DNA from: Parvibaculum sp039680535
GTDB taxonomy: Bacteria > Pseudomonadota > Alphaproteobacteria > Parvibaculales > Parvibaculaceae
DNA length: 64,000 bases
Direction: 5' to 3'
NCBI RefSeq assembly: GCF_039680535.1
Contig: NZ_JBDKSS010000023.1
Span: 65,385-129,384 of the forward strand
The translations under genes were made by a program, and so were the position numbers. Numbering within the stretch: the stretch's first letter is position 1; the number at the start of each line of letters is the position of its first letter. The notes under the pieces were generated by a model. It did no database searches. It saw only the letters and a list, made by a program, of their open reading frames with translations, and was not told where the DNA came from. Of the stretch, positions 35,112 to 43,160 are shown piece by piece.

Positions 35112-36227
35112 CTAGCTTCGCCAGCGAAGTGTGGTCGGCTTCACCGGGTTCTCGAAGGGGCGTCCCTGTTCTCCGGCTTCCTGCCATTCGGTCTTCAGGC
35201 GGTGATACCACTTCGCCTGCACATCAGAGTCGTTGATGAGCATGAGGCGAGGATCGAACCGCAGGCCTTCCTGCTGCAGGTCGACCATGGCGCGGTCCTG
35301 ATCGAGGAAGGCGCGCATGAAGGGGCGCAGAACGGGCTTCAGGACGGTGAGGAGCGGCATCGTCCAGTAAAAGGATTGCGTGATTTCCGTCGTCTTCTCG
35401 TCGACCGGCGTAACGCAGGTGAGCCCGGTTACGCGGTGACGGCCTGCCGTAATGCGTTCGATGCGGATCCCCGGCAGCCGGAATGAAATTTCCGTACGCG
35501 GCGCGCCGCCAAGAATCTTGTAGGCAAAGGAGTTGCTCGACGGCGCATGCTCGACCATGGCGAAGCCGAGTTCGGCGGGCGCGAAGGCCTTGGCCTTTTC
35601 ATGGATCGACTTCTGCGTCCGCCAATACCAGCTGCGGTGAACGAAGGGGCCATGGGCAGGGTCCATGAGGCCGATGACCGCATGATCGATATGACATGAG
35701 AAGGTCATCTTCTCGCGGATGTTGGGCCGCCTGTCGGCATCGAAGCCCGGCATGAGCGGCGGCTCGCCCGACGGAGCAAGGTCGGCACGCTTTTCCTCGG
35801 CGATATAGATCCAGATATTTCCCTGGACCTCGCGCACCGGATAGCGGCGCACGCGAATGCGGGACACTTCGATGTCCTGACCGGGAACGAGCGAAGGAAT
35901 TTCGGCGCACTGGCCGTCGGTGCGGAACTTCCAGCCGTGATAGGGGCATTCGACCGCGCTATGGCCGCATCCGCTCGACTTCGAGTCAAAGAGCTTGCCG
36001 GCGGACAGCGGCACGCCGCGATGCGGGCAGATATCGCGGAGCGCAAAGGGCTCGCCCTTCTCGTCGCGGCCAATAAGTATCGGCTCGCCGAGCAGCACCT
36101 TATGGATCATGGCGCCGGGGGCGATCTCTTCGCCGGGGGCGCCGAAATACCAGATGTCTTTCAGGAACAAGCCAGTCTCCAACTCATGCGCGTCAGGGTG
36201 AGGGCATAATGCGCAGCACGGGCCCAT
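35112..36227 (-). CDS. Rieske non-heme iron oxygenase, oxygenase subunit
   Basis: 371 residues. The Rieske [2Fe-2S] ligands are Cys67/His69 (CPHRG) and Cys94/His97 (CPYHGW). The mononuclear iron motif is Asp189-x2-His192-x4-His197 (DPAHGPFVHRSW). It resembles single-subunit oxygenases such as vanillate demethylase or steroid-type hydroxylases, which need a separate reductase not encoded nearby. The start is uncertain because the first ~20 residues (MGPCCALCPHPDAHE) do not look like the family; a TTG start near residue 16 is possible. Confidence 0.85.
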   Translation of the reverse strand: MGPCCALCPHPDAHELETGLFLKDIWYFGAPGEEIAPGAMIHKVLLGEPILIGRDEKGEPFALRDICPHRGVPLSAGKLFDSKSSGCGHSAVECPYHGWKFRTDGQCAEIPSLVPGQDIEVSRIRVRRYPVREVQGNIWIYIAEEKRADLAPSGEPPLMPGFDADRRPNIREKMTFSCHIDHAVIGLMDPAHGPFVHRSWYWRTQKSIHEKAKAFAPAELGFAMVEHAPSSNSFAYKILGGAPRTEISFRLPGIRIERITAGRHRVTGLTCVTPVDEKTTEITQSFYWTMPLLTVLKPVLRPFMRAFLDQDRAMVDLQQEGLRFDPRLMLINDSDVQAKWYHRLKTEWQEAGEQGRPFENPVKPTTLRWRS

Positions 36228-36526
36228 TCAGCCAAGCGCTCATACGTCGCAGGCGGGGATACACGCCGGCACTCGAAACATTTTGTTGCATATATGGCCG
36301 CCGGACGATGAAGCGATGAACGTTCAATAGGGGTAGGGTCTGTATCCAAGGAATTTTGTCTTAAGTTGATTTGATGAATATTGCTTGTTTTAAAATACTG
36401 TATTCGGATCGATAGTTCCCAGCATTGCACTTTCAATACGAATTGATATAAATGCGCCGTGGTTCTTTACCCTTGACTTCGCGTTGGGTCGGTCGCGTGG
36501 CAGGCGTAGGAATATCGGGGGGCGAC
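36228..36526. other. AT-rich intergenic region upstream of the MucR gene
   Basis: About 300 nt without a gene, clearly more AT-rich than its surroundings, especially 36340-36450, with runs such as TTTTAAAATA. MucR/Ros proteins bind AT-rich DNA and repress their own genes, so this is probably the autoregulated mucR promoter as well as the Rieske gene promoter. Confidence 0.55.
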
Positions 36527-36952
36527 ATGAGCGAAAAGGCGGGATTGATCGGCATGACCGCGGAAATTGTTTCCGCTTATGTCGGCCATAACGATGTGCC
36601 GGCCGAAGACATCTCGGGCCTCATCCACAAGGTGTATACGGCGCTGGTGCAGGCCGAGAGCGGAGCGGCCTCCCATGTGGAACGGCCGGAACCAGCCATT
36701 TCCACGCGCAAATCGATCACGCCGGATTATCTCGTCTGTCTGGAAGACGGCAAGAAGTTCAAGTCTCTGAAGCGGCATCTGCGGACGCATTATAATCTGA
36801 GTCCTGAAGAATATCGCGAGAAGTGGAACCTGCCTCGCGACTACCCGATGGTCGCGCCGAACTATGCGCAGGCGCGTTCGAAGCTCGCCAAGAAGATGGG
36901 ACTCGGGCAGAAGGGGCGTCGCCGCACGGTTCGCCGCGCCGCCGCCAAATAA
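36527..36952 (+). CDS. mucR: MucR/Ros family zinc-finger transcriptional regulator
   Basis: 141 residues from the ATG at 36527 (GGGGGG 4 nt upstream). N-terminal MTAEIVSAYVGHNDVPAEDI is the MucR oligomerisation region. The zinc finger uses Cys71, Asp74, His84 and His88 (CLEDGKKFKSLKRHLRTHYN), the C-D-H-H variant of the family. A basic tail (KGRRRTVRRAAAK) follows. MucR proteins are H-NS-like silencers of exopolysaccharide, motility and virulence genes. Confidence 0.92.
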   Translation: MSEKAGLIGMTAEIVSAYVGHNDVPAEDISGLIHKVYTALVQAESGAASHVERPEPAISTRKSITPDYLVCLEDGKKFKSLKRHLRTHYNLSPEEYREKWNLPRDYPMVAPNYAQARSKLAKKMGLGQKGRRRTVRRAAAK

Positions 36953-37070
36953 CGGCGCTATGGGCTTTCCGAGACATTCGCGCCATGGCCTCGTGTGAGG
37001 CGCCTTGCCAAGGCGGGCTGCGGGATTCATCATCGTTGAGATGATTCGCGGGGACGAGGGGGTTCCCGCC

Positions 37071-37613
37071 ATGACGGGGGACACGTCCATTCTGACCGCC
37101 GCCGAACAGGCCATCCGCGCGCAGCTCATTATTCCCGAACAGCAGGAGCTTTTCGACTATTGGCGGTCGAAGGGGGACGAAGCTGGGCATCCGACGCGGG
37201 CGGACATTCATCCCGGCGATATCAAGGCGCTGCTGCCCTGCATCAGTCTTCTCGACATTCTCGATGGAGGCGCGGTCGGTGAGCCGCGGAGACTGCGGGT
37301 TCGGCTGGCAGGGACGCGGCTGCGCGATTATCTCGGTGTCGAAACGACGGGGCGTTGCCTCGATGAGTTCGACCTTGGCGATCAGCGGCTTTATTGGGAT
37401 GCGGCCTATCGCGAGGTCGTGGAGGCAGGCCGCCCCGCGCAGGGCGTCGTACCCATGACGCCGTGGCGTCAGCCGCATGTATTCCAGTTCTGGTTGCGCC
37501 TGCCGCTCGTCGGCGACAATGGACGCATCGTCATGGTGCTGGGCCATGATACCTTCCTGCAATCGGAGAAGGCGCAGGCGCTCGCAAACCGGGCCAATCT
37601 CCGCATCGCCTGA
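37071..37613 (+). CDS. PAS domain-containing protein (PAS_5-like)
   Basis: 180 residues, start at the ATG at 37071 (GAGGGGG 8 nt upstream). The sequence LFDYWRSKGDEAGHPTRADI, then LRVRLAGTRLRDYLGVETTG and FWLRLPLVGDNGRIVMVLG, matches the single-PAS family common in alphaproteobacteria, often called PAS_5. No output domain, so it may act through a partner protein. It follows mucR on the same strand. Confidence 0.78.
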   Translation: MTGDTSILTAAEQAIRAQLIIPEQQELFDYWRSKGDEAGHPTRADIHPGDIKALLPCISLLDILDGGAVGEPRRLRVRLAGTRLRDYLGVETTGRCLDEFDLGDQRLYWDAAYREVVEAGRPAQGVVPMTPWRQPHVFQFWLRLPLVGDNGRIVMVLGHDTFLQSEKAQALANRANLRIA

Positions 37614-37643
37614 ACTGAACCGGGCGGCACCATCGGAGCCACC

Positions 37644-38111
37644 ATGTTGTTGTCTGCCAATATCCGCCAGCTTCGTTATTTCGTCGTCGGTGCCGCGCTG
37701 TTGAGCGCCTATGCCGGTTCAACGGCCCAGGCGGCGACGGCAACGATCGAAGCGGGCGAGAAGACTGTTTCAAAGGGCGAACTGGCCGAGTTCAAGGTGT
37801 CCGCGCCCCGCGACACGTCGTCGGAGCTTTCAGCCTGGTGCGAGGTGAGCGCTGGCGGCGCCGCTAAGCTCACCTTCGATGGCGAGCACTACATTCCGCT
37901 TTCGGATCCGGCGGTGGGTGATGCCGTGACACTGAAGCCGGGAGAGACGAAGCGCTTCGACATCACCGGCACCATCGAGAAGAACAAGGGCGACGCCTAT
38001 ATCGGCTTCCTGTTTGCCGATGTTCCGCAGGCCATGTGCTTTCCAGGCATGGAATGCGGCGGAGCGACAGGCGGCGCGGAGAGCGTGAAGGTTTCCTGCG
38101 GCAATCGCTGA
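37644..38111 (+). CDS. Exported hypothetical protein
   Basis: 155 residues with a Sec signal peptide (YFVVGAALLSAYAGSTAQAA). The mature part starts ATIEAGEKTVSKGELAEFKV, looks beta-rich, and has several Cys, three towards the C-terminus (AMCFPGMECGG, KVSCGNR). I do not recognise a family. It lies 30 nt behind the PAS protein gene and may be co-transcribed. Confidence 0.65.
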   Translation: MLLSANIRQLRYFVVGAALLSAYAGSTAQAATATIEAGEKTVSKGELAEFKVSAPRDTSSELSAWCEVSAGGAAKLTFDGEHYIPLSDPAVGDAVTLKPGETKRFDITGTIEKNKGDAYIGFLFADVPQAMCFPGMECGGATGGAESVKVSCGNR

Positions 38112-38164
38112 GCGCCGCATTCCGCCTCTTTCAGAGATACGTCTCCTTACAGATGCCGCCTCCT

Positions 38165-38737
38165 TCACAGGTGCCGGATGAGCATGACGACCGGCGCGAC
38201 CCGGCCGTGGCGGGGAAGCGTTCGTGCCTGCGCGCCCGATTGCGGCGGCACCAGGAAAAAAGTTCCGTCAACAGATGAAATGAAGCGGCCAAAGCCGCTC
38301 TCCTCGCCGTCGATCTCGACGATGCAGTCGCGCCCGAGCGCGCGCGTGACATGTTCCGGCGGGAGCCGGTCCGCGATCACGACATCTCCAGCGCAATAAA
38401 GGCCGACATTGGCGCGAATGCGCATCGCAACCGGATCGCGCGCCGGTGCTTCGAGCGTCAGCGTTTCGTCACCAGCCGGCACGACGTTTTCAAAATGCCC
38501 GTCACGGCCGATCTGACCGATGCAGGGTATGGATGCGGTGCGTGGCGGCGCCGAGATGAGGTCGGCGACCCGCACATCCAGGACTGCGGCGAATTTCGCC
38601 AGCCAGTCCATTGAAACCGTCATGCCGGACGTCTCGAGCCGGGAGACCGTCGCGGCGGTCGTTCCGACGCGACGGGCCAGTTCCGACTGCGTCATGCCTC
38701 GCAACTTTCGGAAGTGGCGGATTCTGGTCTGGGTCAC
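38165..38737 (-). CDS. rogA: XRE repressor with S24-like C-terminal domain (RogA-like)
   Basis: 190 residues. The helix-turn-helix is at 15-62 (MTQSELARRVGTTAATVSRL). The C-terminal half (VAMRIRANVGLYCAGDVVIA) has the layout of an S24/LexA-type dimer domain, but the Ser that would follow Gly-Asp is absent, so it is not expected to cleave itself. It is divergent from a DnaA-domain-IV gene and a DUF6456 gene, the arrangement of the GTA control cassette in Caulobacter, where RogA represses gafYZ. The long inverted repeat between the two promoters is its likely operator. The symbol rests on synteny and domain type. Confidence 0.68.
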   Translation of the reverse strand: MTQTRIRHFRKLRGMTQSELARRVGTTAATVSRLETSGMTVSMDWLAKFAAVLDVRVADLISAPPRTASIPCIGQIGRDGHFENVVPAGDETLTLEAPARDPVAMRIRANVGLYCAGDVVIADRLPPEHVTRALGRDCIVEIDGEESGFGRFISSVDGTFFLVPPQSGAQARTLPRHGRVAPVVMLIRHL

Positions 38738-38768
38738 TCCGTCCTCCTGTCGTTTCGAATTGCGTCGG

Positions 38769-38814
38769 AAAATTACGCAAACTTATCCCCGCCATATACT
38801 GAATGCGTAATTTT
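38769..38814. promoter_or_regulatory. Long inverted repeat, candidate repressor operator
   Basis: AAAATTACGCA (38769-38779) and TGCGTAATTTT (38804-38814) are perfect 11-nt inverted copies 24 nt apart, in the divergent promoter of the RogA-like and GafY-like genes. The TTACGC half-site reappears as GCGTAACGC at 38861-38869, 14 nt before the gafY-like start. Spacing of this kind suits cooperative binding of repressor dimers. Confidence 0.72.
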
Positions 38815-38883
38815 ACCATGTAGAGCATACGAGGGGTTCTCGTAATGTTCCGTTAACTTCGCGTAACGCCCAGGAGGGACGAC

Positions 38884-39324
38884 ATGCAATTTATGAGTGG
38901 GGGCCATTCAAGCAGGTTCAATCTGGCGAGAAAGGCGGCGTTCCCCGATTTCGGCGGACGTCTCGTCCGGTGCGCAACGACCATCAAGGCCAAGACGGGC
39001 AGGGATGTCGCCTGGACGGCGCAAGTGGCGTTGACTCAGGAGATCATCGCGCAGGCCTTCAACATTCCGGTGGGCGAGCTCCGGGCGGCCACGCGGCGCA
39101 AGGCGCGGGTGGCACTGGCACGGCAGATCGCGATGTATCTGGTGCATATCGCCTTTGGTCTCAACCTTTCGGAGGTCGGACTTCACTTCGGACGGGACCG
39201 GACCACGGCAGCGCATGCCTGCCGGCAAATGGAAGACCGGCGCGACGACCGGGACTTCGATCTTCTGCTCGACCGGCTTGAAAGGGCAGTCCGCGCCATG
39301 CCGGTCACGGAGCGCATGCAATGA
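38884..39324 (+). CDS. gafY: DnaA domain IV-like DNA-binding protein (GafY-like GTA activator)
   Basis: 146 residues; AGGAGGGACGAC precedes the ATG. Residues 75-115 match the DnaA C-terminal DNA-binding domain: VALARQIAMYLVHIAFGLNL, then SEVGLHFGRDRTTAAHAC, which corresponds to the GRDHTTVLHA signature. There is no ATPase domain, so it is not a replication initiator. The following gene encodes DUF6456, and the pair corresponds to the two halves of the GTA activator GafA, as in the split GafY/GafZ of Caulobacter. Its stop overlaps the next start as ATGA. Confidence 0.75.
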   Translation: MQFMSGGHSSRFNLARKAAFPDFGGRLVRCATTIKAKTGRDVAWTAQVALTQEIIAQAFNIPVGELRAATRRKARVALARQIAMYLVHIAFGLNLSEVGLHFGRDRTTAAHACRQMEDRRDDRDFDLLLDRLERAVRAMPVTERMQ

Positions 39325-40124
39325 TGGCCGCGGCAAAGAGGCCCGGCCCGATGGTTGCCGAACGGGAAATCGAGCGCGAAGTGCGGCGGGTCTTTCCCCG
39401 GTTGAGCGAGGACGACGCCTATGTCGCGCCGATGCGAGACGGGGGCTTTGGTGTTTTCGTCGCGCGCAACAGCTGGCGCGCGCCGGTTGCGCGGATCGAA
39501 GTGCACGCATGGAAAGCCATTGAGCAGCGCGACTTTGTGGAGCTCGCGGGCGAGGCGCGGTGGCGTCCGAGTTCGGCGGGGATCGCCTATTGGCGACGCC
39601 TCGGGGCGAGCGCCGATCCCTTCCGCGCGCAGCACCAGCTTGGGACGCTGAAGCAGGTCGGCGATGCGACGGTCGAAGTCAATGACGGAGAGTCTCCGCT
39701 CGGATGGCTCCGGCGGCGAAAGGGCGCCGATGGAAAGCCGCTCGTTTCGGCCACGCAATTCGAGGCGGGCGAACGGCTGCGTCGCGACTTCACGCTTGCC
39801 TGCATGACGCCGCGCCTGACCACGGATTGGTCGGCCGCGATGACGGCGGATGGCGGAGGACGCAGGCTTCGCGATCCTTCCGATGTAACCGACAGGGCGC
39901 TTGCCGCGCGCGAGCGGCTTGCTCGTGCGCTTGATGCGGTCGGGCCGAAGCTCTCCGATCTGGCTCTCGCCGTCTGCTGCCATCTGCATGGGCTCGAAAG
40001 CGCGGAACAGCATTTCGGCTGGCCGCGGCGATCGGGCAAGATCGTGCTGCAGATCGCGCTCGACCGGCTTGCGGCTCATTACGGGCTGGAGGAACGGGAC
40101 GAAGAGAAGGGGCGTCAGCCGTGA
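39321..40124 (+). CDS. gafZ: DUF6456 protein (GafZ-like GTA regulator)
   Basis: 267 residues. The C-terminal ~130 residues carry DUF6456 (AGERLRRDFTLACMTPRLTT, DRALAARERLARALDAVGPK, LDRLAAHYGLEE), the domain of GafZ and of the C-terminal part of GafA. In Caulobacter GafZ works with GafY to activate and anti-terminate GTA gene transcription. Translation is coupled to the upstream gene through the ATGA overlap. The gene overlaps convergent sufE by 10 nt. A GTA structural cluster lies 21 kb downstream on the same strand. Confidence 0.75.
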   Translation: MMAAAKRPGPMVAEREIEREVRRVFPRLSEDDAYVAPMRDGGFGVFVARNSWRAPVARIEVHAWKAIEQRDFVELAGEARWRPSSAGIAYWRRLGASADPFRAQHQLGTLKQVGDATVEVNDGESPLGWLRRRKGADGKPLVSATQFEAGERLRRDFTLACMTPRLTTDWSAAMTADGGGRRLRDPSDVTDRALAARERLARALDAVGPKLSDLALAVCCHLHGLESAEQHFGWPRRSGKIVLQIALDRLAAHYGLEERDEEKGRQP

Positions 40125-40543
40125 GCGGCGGCGGATGCCGTGCGGGCGTCGCGCTGGATGCGGCCGACCATGGAATAGAGCCCGTTCGAGCGCTGCGGGC
40201 TCAGGTGCTCATTGAGGCCGAGCTTTGCCATGATGTCCTTCGCATCGACGGCGAGGATCTCGGCGGGCGTCCTGCCGGAATACATGCGCAGGAGAATGGC
40301 GATCAGTCCACGGACGATATGGGCGTCGCTGTCGCCGCGGAAGACCAGATGCGTGCCATCTGCTTCCATGCGAGGTTCGGTGACGAGCCAGACTTGGCTC
40401 ACGCAGCCCTGCACCTTGTTTTCGGGCGAATGTTCCTCGGCGCTCAGCGGTTCGAGCTCGCGGCCGAGTTCGATGACATAGCGGTAGCGTTCTTCCCAAT
40501 CGTCGAGGAAGGAGAAATCTGCGATCAGGTCGTCGATGCTCAT
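40115..40543 (-). CDS. sufE: SufE family Fe-S cluster assembly protein
   Basis: 142 residues. The cysteine that accepts persulfide sulfur from the SufS desulfurase is Cys47 in ENKVQGCVSQVWL. LRMYSGRTPAEIL and LGLNEHLSPQRSNGL are typical of the family. No other suf genes are in the window. It overlaps the gafZ-like gene tail-to-tail. Confidence 0.93.
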   Translation of the reverse strand: MSIDDLIADFSFLDDWEERYRYVIELGRELEPLSAEEHSPENKVQGCVSQVWLVTEPRMEADGTHLVFRGDSDAHIVRGLIAILLRMYSGRTPAEILAVDAKDIMAKLGLNEHLSPQRSNGLYSMVGRIQRDARTASAAAHG

Positions 40544-40668
40544 GCCACTTCGCCATTCCGGGCCCCGGTTCCGGCGGATACCGGGCGCGCGCCTTCAAAT
40601 TCCGCTCAGGACATAGCGACGATGGCGGGGATGCACAAGCTTTGCGACCCGATGGGCCCCTCTAATGG

Positions 40669-40711
40669 GAACGCCGCCCGGCGGGTAGGCATACCGTACC
40701 GGGCGGCGTTC
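40669..40711. terminator. Strong hairpin, probable terminator
   Basis: Perfect 13-bp stem GAACGCCGCCCGG/CCGGGCGGCGTTC with a 17 nt loop, in the gap between the DUF5330 gene stop (40754) and the sufE start. No T-run follows on the minus strand, so termination is inferred from position. Confidence 0.6.
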
Positions 40712-40717
40712 AGCCGA

Positions 40718-40743
40718 CCGGAAGCTCAGGACAAAGCTTCCGG
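40718..40743. terminator. Second hairpin behind the DUF5330 gene
   Basis: Perfect 9-bp stem CCGGAAGCT/AGCTTCCGG with an 8 nt loop, 10 nt past the DUF5330 stop and 7 nt from the 13-bp hairpin. The two in series could form a transcript end. Confidence 0.5.
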
Positions 40744-40753
40744 AGGGCCGTCC

Positions 40754-41170
40754 TCAAACACCCGCGAGATTTGCCGGGGGAATGGTGCGGGGTGCAGATG
40801 GGGCGCCGGCCGCATCTGCCGGGGCGTTTTCCTGCTCCTCATGGGCTTTTTCGGTGAGCCACAGGAAAAGCTTGCTGCCGTAATAGGCCGTTTGATGGGC
40901 GACGTGGGCGACGACGGCGTGGCTGCGCTCGCAGACATCGGCATTGCGGCTGCAGAAGCCCATCATGTCCTGCGCCGAGCGTGCGGCGAGCGTCAGCATT
41001 TCACCGGCGTCGATGTCGGGCTTCGCTGCGGTCGCGGAGCCTCCTTCGGCATAGGCGGCGGCGCTGAGGCCGTCAGTGCCGGGCTTGCGCGACGCGCTGT
41101 CATAACCCGCCGCAGGCAGGAGGAAGGCAAGCACGGTCAGCCAGAAGGCGGCTCTGAGAATGAACGACAT
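40754..41170 (-). CDS. DUF5330 family exported protein
   Basis: 138 residues. An N-terminal hydrophobic segment (LRAAFWLTVLAFLLPAAGY) acts as signal or anchor. The central part AGEMLTLAARSAQDMMGFCS, then RNADVCERSHAVVAHVAHQT, is the DUF5330 motif with two Cys, frequent in Hyphomicrobiales. Function unknown. Confidence 0.8.
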   Translation of the reverse strand: MSFILRAAFWLTVLAFLLPAAGYDSASRKPGTDGLSAAAYAEGGSATAAKPDIDAGEMLTLAARSAQDMMGFCSRNADVCERSHAVVAHVAHQTAYYGSKLFLWLTEKAHEEQENAPADAAGAPSAPRTIPPANLAGV

Positions 41171-41443
41171 ATCGGCAGTTCCTTTCGCGTCTCGCTCGCG
41201 AAATTAGCCCCGATCTACTTCGTGCCCGTTAAGTCGATACATAAAATGCGACGATAATTCGAAGATGATCTGGATTTATTCCAGTATGGTTGAAAAGACG
41301 ATGATCCTTTTGCTTGGTATTTATTCTAATTTATCTCGAATACGCCGAAAATTAGAGGCGCATTCGATTCAATGTCGAAGCTGATTTGATTAAAATTGTT
41401 CCTGTTTCCACGCGCCGCCAGCGCCCGGATTGCGCGCCAAGGA
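41171..41443. other. AT-rich intergenic region
   Basis: About 270 nt without a gene, notably AT-rich between 41230 and 41400. It includes the promoter of the DUF5330 gene. I see no further hairpin, repeat or ORF with family character before the terminator at 41444. Confidence 0.45.
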
Positions 41444-41475
41444 AAAAGCCCCGCGGAGCGATCCGCGGGGCTTTT
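41444..41475. terminator. Bidirectional intrinsic terminator
   Basis: Perfect 14-bp inverted repeat, AAAAGCCCCGCGGA and TCCGCGGGGCTTTT, with loop GCGA. It has a T-run on both strands. It lies 21 nt past the stop of the minus-strand lipoprotein gene. Confidence 0.9.
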
Positions 41476-41496
41476 GTCTCAAGGCGTTTCCGCTTG

Positions 41497-42588
41497 TCAG
41501 TGGACCGCAGGCATCGACGAGGCCCAGCAGGCGCGGACGTCTTCGACGCCGTGGGTGCCGGTGCACCACGCCTCTTCCGAGGGGAAGTGGGCGGCGGCAA
41601 TGCACTGGTTGAGGTTGAGGCGTGCCCAGTTCAGGCAGGTCGACGTATCGTCGCGCGCCGAGGCGCTGCTGACAGGAGCGGAGAGGATCTGACGCGCGCC
41701 CAGGGCGAGGATCCTGGTCATCACTGTGGGCGTTGCGGCCTGCGCCTCGCCGATCGGGGCGAAGGAGCGGGCCAGCGAAGCGAGGCGCGTGGTCATGGAG
41801 GGCGCGGCGATGGATTGGGCCGGGGCTTGCGCATATTGGGCGGGCGAAAGCGGCTCGTTCATACCCCACTTCTGGCGCTGGAACTGCTGCGCCACGTCGA
41901 GGAAGCGCTTGCGCAGCGCGGCCAGGCGCTGGTTCTCGGCGCTGACGGAAGCGATCACGTCGGCCTGAGCGGCGCTGGCGCCCGGAATGCTCAGCACATA
42001 GTCAGGGTTGTCGAGGGCGGCGAGTACGCGCGCCTCGCCATTCCTGCCGACTTCGCTGCGCACGCCGTCGGCGAAGGCCTTGTTCTGGGCGGCGGTCATC
42101 GCGCGAACCGCGTACCAGCCGGCGGCCATCGTTTCGGGCTGGGCGAAACGCAGATCCTTCAGTACACGCCGCACTTCCTTGGGCGTGTTGAGCTTGCTCT
42201 TTTCGGCCCCCGCGACGGCGTCGCCATATTTCAGATAGACGCCCGCGAGCTGGCGGATCGGCACGCTGTAGCTGAAGCGTTCGAGCCCGGCGGTGGGCGA
42301 AATGGACGCGACCTTGAATTCACGGTGGCGCGGTGACGGCAGCGGAATGGGAATGCCCGAACTCGCGATATTTTCGACCGCTGGGTTCACGGCGGCGTAG
42401 GTCGGCTTCGCAACCGGTGCGGCCGCGGCAGCCTGAACGGGCGCAGCCTGTTTGCTTGCATTCTCCGCCGAGCCGCCCTCGATGATCGTGCAACCGGCGA
42501 TCATCGAGCCCAGCATGAGCGAACTCGCGCCAATGGCCACGCCACGCTTCAGACGCATGAACGCAACCCGGTTATTTAAACCCAACAT
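41497..42588 (-). CDS. Large lipoprotein, hypothetical
   Basis: 363 residues from the ATG at 42588, which has AAGGGG 7 nt upstream; the longer open frame is not coding. A signal sequence with lipobox SMIAGC lies near residue 35. The mature part has an Ala/Gln/Pro-rich linker (ASKQAAPVQAAAAAPVAKP), a helical central domain and a C-terminal Cys-containing stretch (CLNWARLNLNQCIAAAHF, CTGTHGVEDVRACWASS) that probably forms disulfides. I do not recognise the family. It probably sits in the cell envelope. Confidence 0.75.
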   Translation of the reverse strand: MLGLNNRVAFMRLKRGVAIGASSLMLGSMIAGCTIIEGGSAENASKQAAPVQAAAAAPVAKPTYAAVNPAVENIASSGIPIPLPSPRHREFKVASISPTAGLERFSYSVPIRQLAGVYLKYGDAVAGAEKSKLNTPKEVRRVLKDLRFAQPETMAAGWYAVRAMTAAQNKAFADGVRSEVGRNGEARVLAALDNPDYVLSIPGASAAQADVIASVSAENQRLAALRKRFLDVAQQFQRQKWGMNEPLSPAQYAQAPAQSIAAPSMTTRLASLARSFAPIGEAQAATPTVMTRILALGARQILSAPVSSASARDDTSTCLNWARLNLNQCIAAAHFPSEEAWCTGTHGVEDVRACWASSMPAVH

Positions 42589-42815
42589 GCAAATCCCCTT
42601 TGAGAGCGAGTCCGTTTTCTGCTTTTCGGCGTCTACCTGCCTGACGCACCGTCCGGCAAACTCTTCGACTGTCCGGTTTCGGTGCGGCGCCCGACGTGTT
42701 AACGGATTGGCAGGGATTCTAATGCGCGTCGCCTGCTTCGGCAAAGCGGAAAGATTGCCAAGGCCCGGCGGCTTGATCGCCGAGGCGAAATGCATCGCAG
42801 ATGCAGGGATGGAAT

Positions 42816-43157
42816 ATGGAAAGTGCGCCGCGGCTCAAGGCGGAAATCTGGGTGAAAGCGCTGATCCGGCGCTGCGAAGTCGCTGGCGCGCAGGCCATGG
42901 TCGTACGCCGTGGGGACGCGCAATCGGGCGTCGTGCTCGTCAAGGTAAACAGGCTCGACCGTTCCGCTTCGGTTTATTCGCCCGCCCGCGCGGGCGACGG
43001 CTCACTGATCTGGATGGTGGGCACGGGGCCGGAACCCGTGCCCGAACCAGAGGCCGACGCCTATATCGAGAGACAGCGCAAGTTCGATCCCGACCTCTGG
43101 GTCGTGGAAATCGAGGATCGCGCCGGGCGGCATTTCCTGCAGGAGCCCGTGGCCTGA
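42816..43157 (+). CDS. DUF1491 family protein
   Basis: 113 residues from the ATG at 42816 (AGGG 7 nt upstream). RLKAEIWVKALIRRCEVAGA, VVLVKVNRLDRSASVYSPAR and KFDPDLWVVEIEDRAGRHFL are the conserved blocks of DUF1491, a small alphaproteobacterial family of unknown function, frequently placed near GTA genes. Here the GTA cluster is 18 kb away, so a link is only suggestive. Confidence 0.85.
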   Translation: MESAPRLKAEIWVKALIRRCEVAGAQAMVVRRGDAQSGVVLVKVNRLDRSASVYSPARAGDGSLIWMVGTGPEPVPEPEADAYIERQRKFDPDLWVVEIEDRAGRHFLQEPVA

Positions 43158-43160
43158 CCG

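Noticed and set aside
38884..39324. DnaA-like protein as a replication initiator, and the region as an origin
   Set aside because: Only the domain IV-type DNA-binding part is present, with no AAA+ ATPase, no DnaA-box cluster was seen, and the DUF6456 neighbour indicates GTA regulation.
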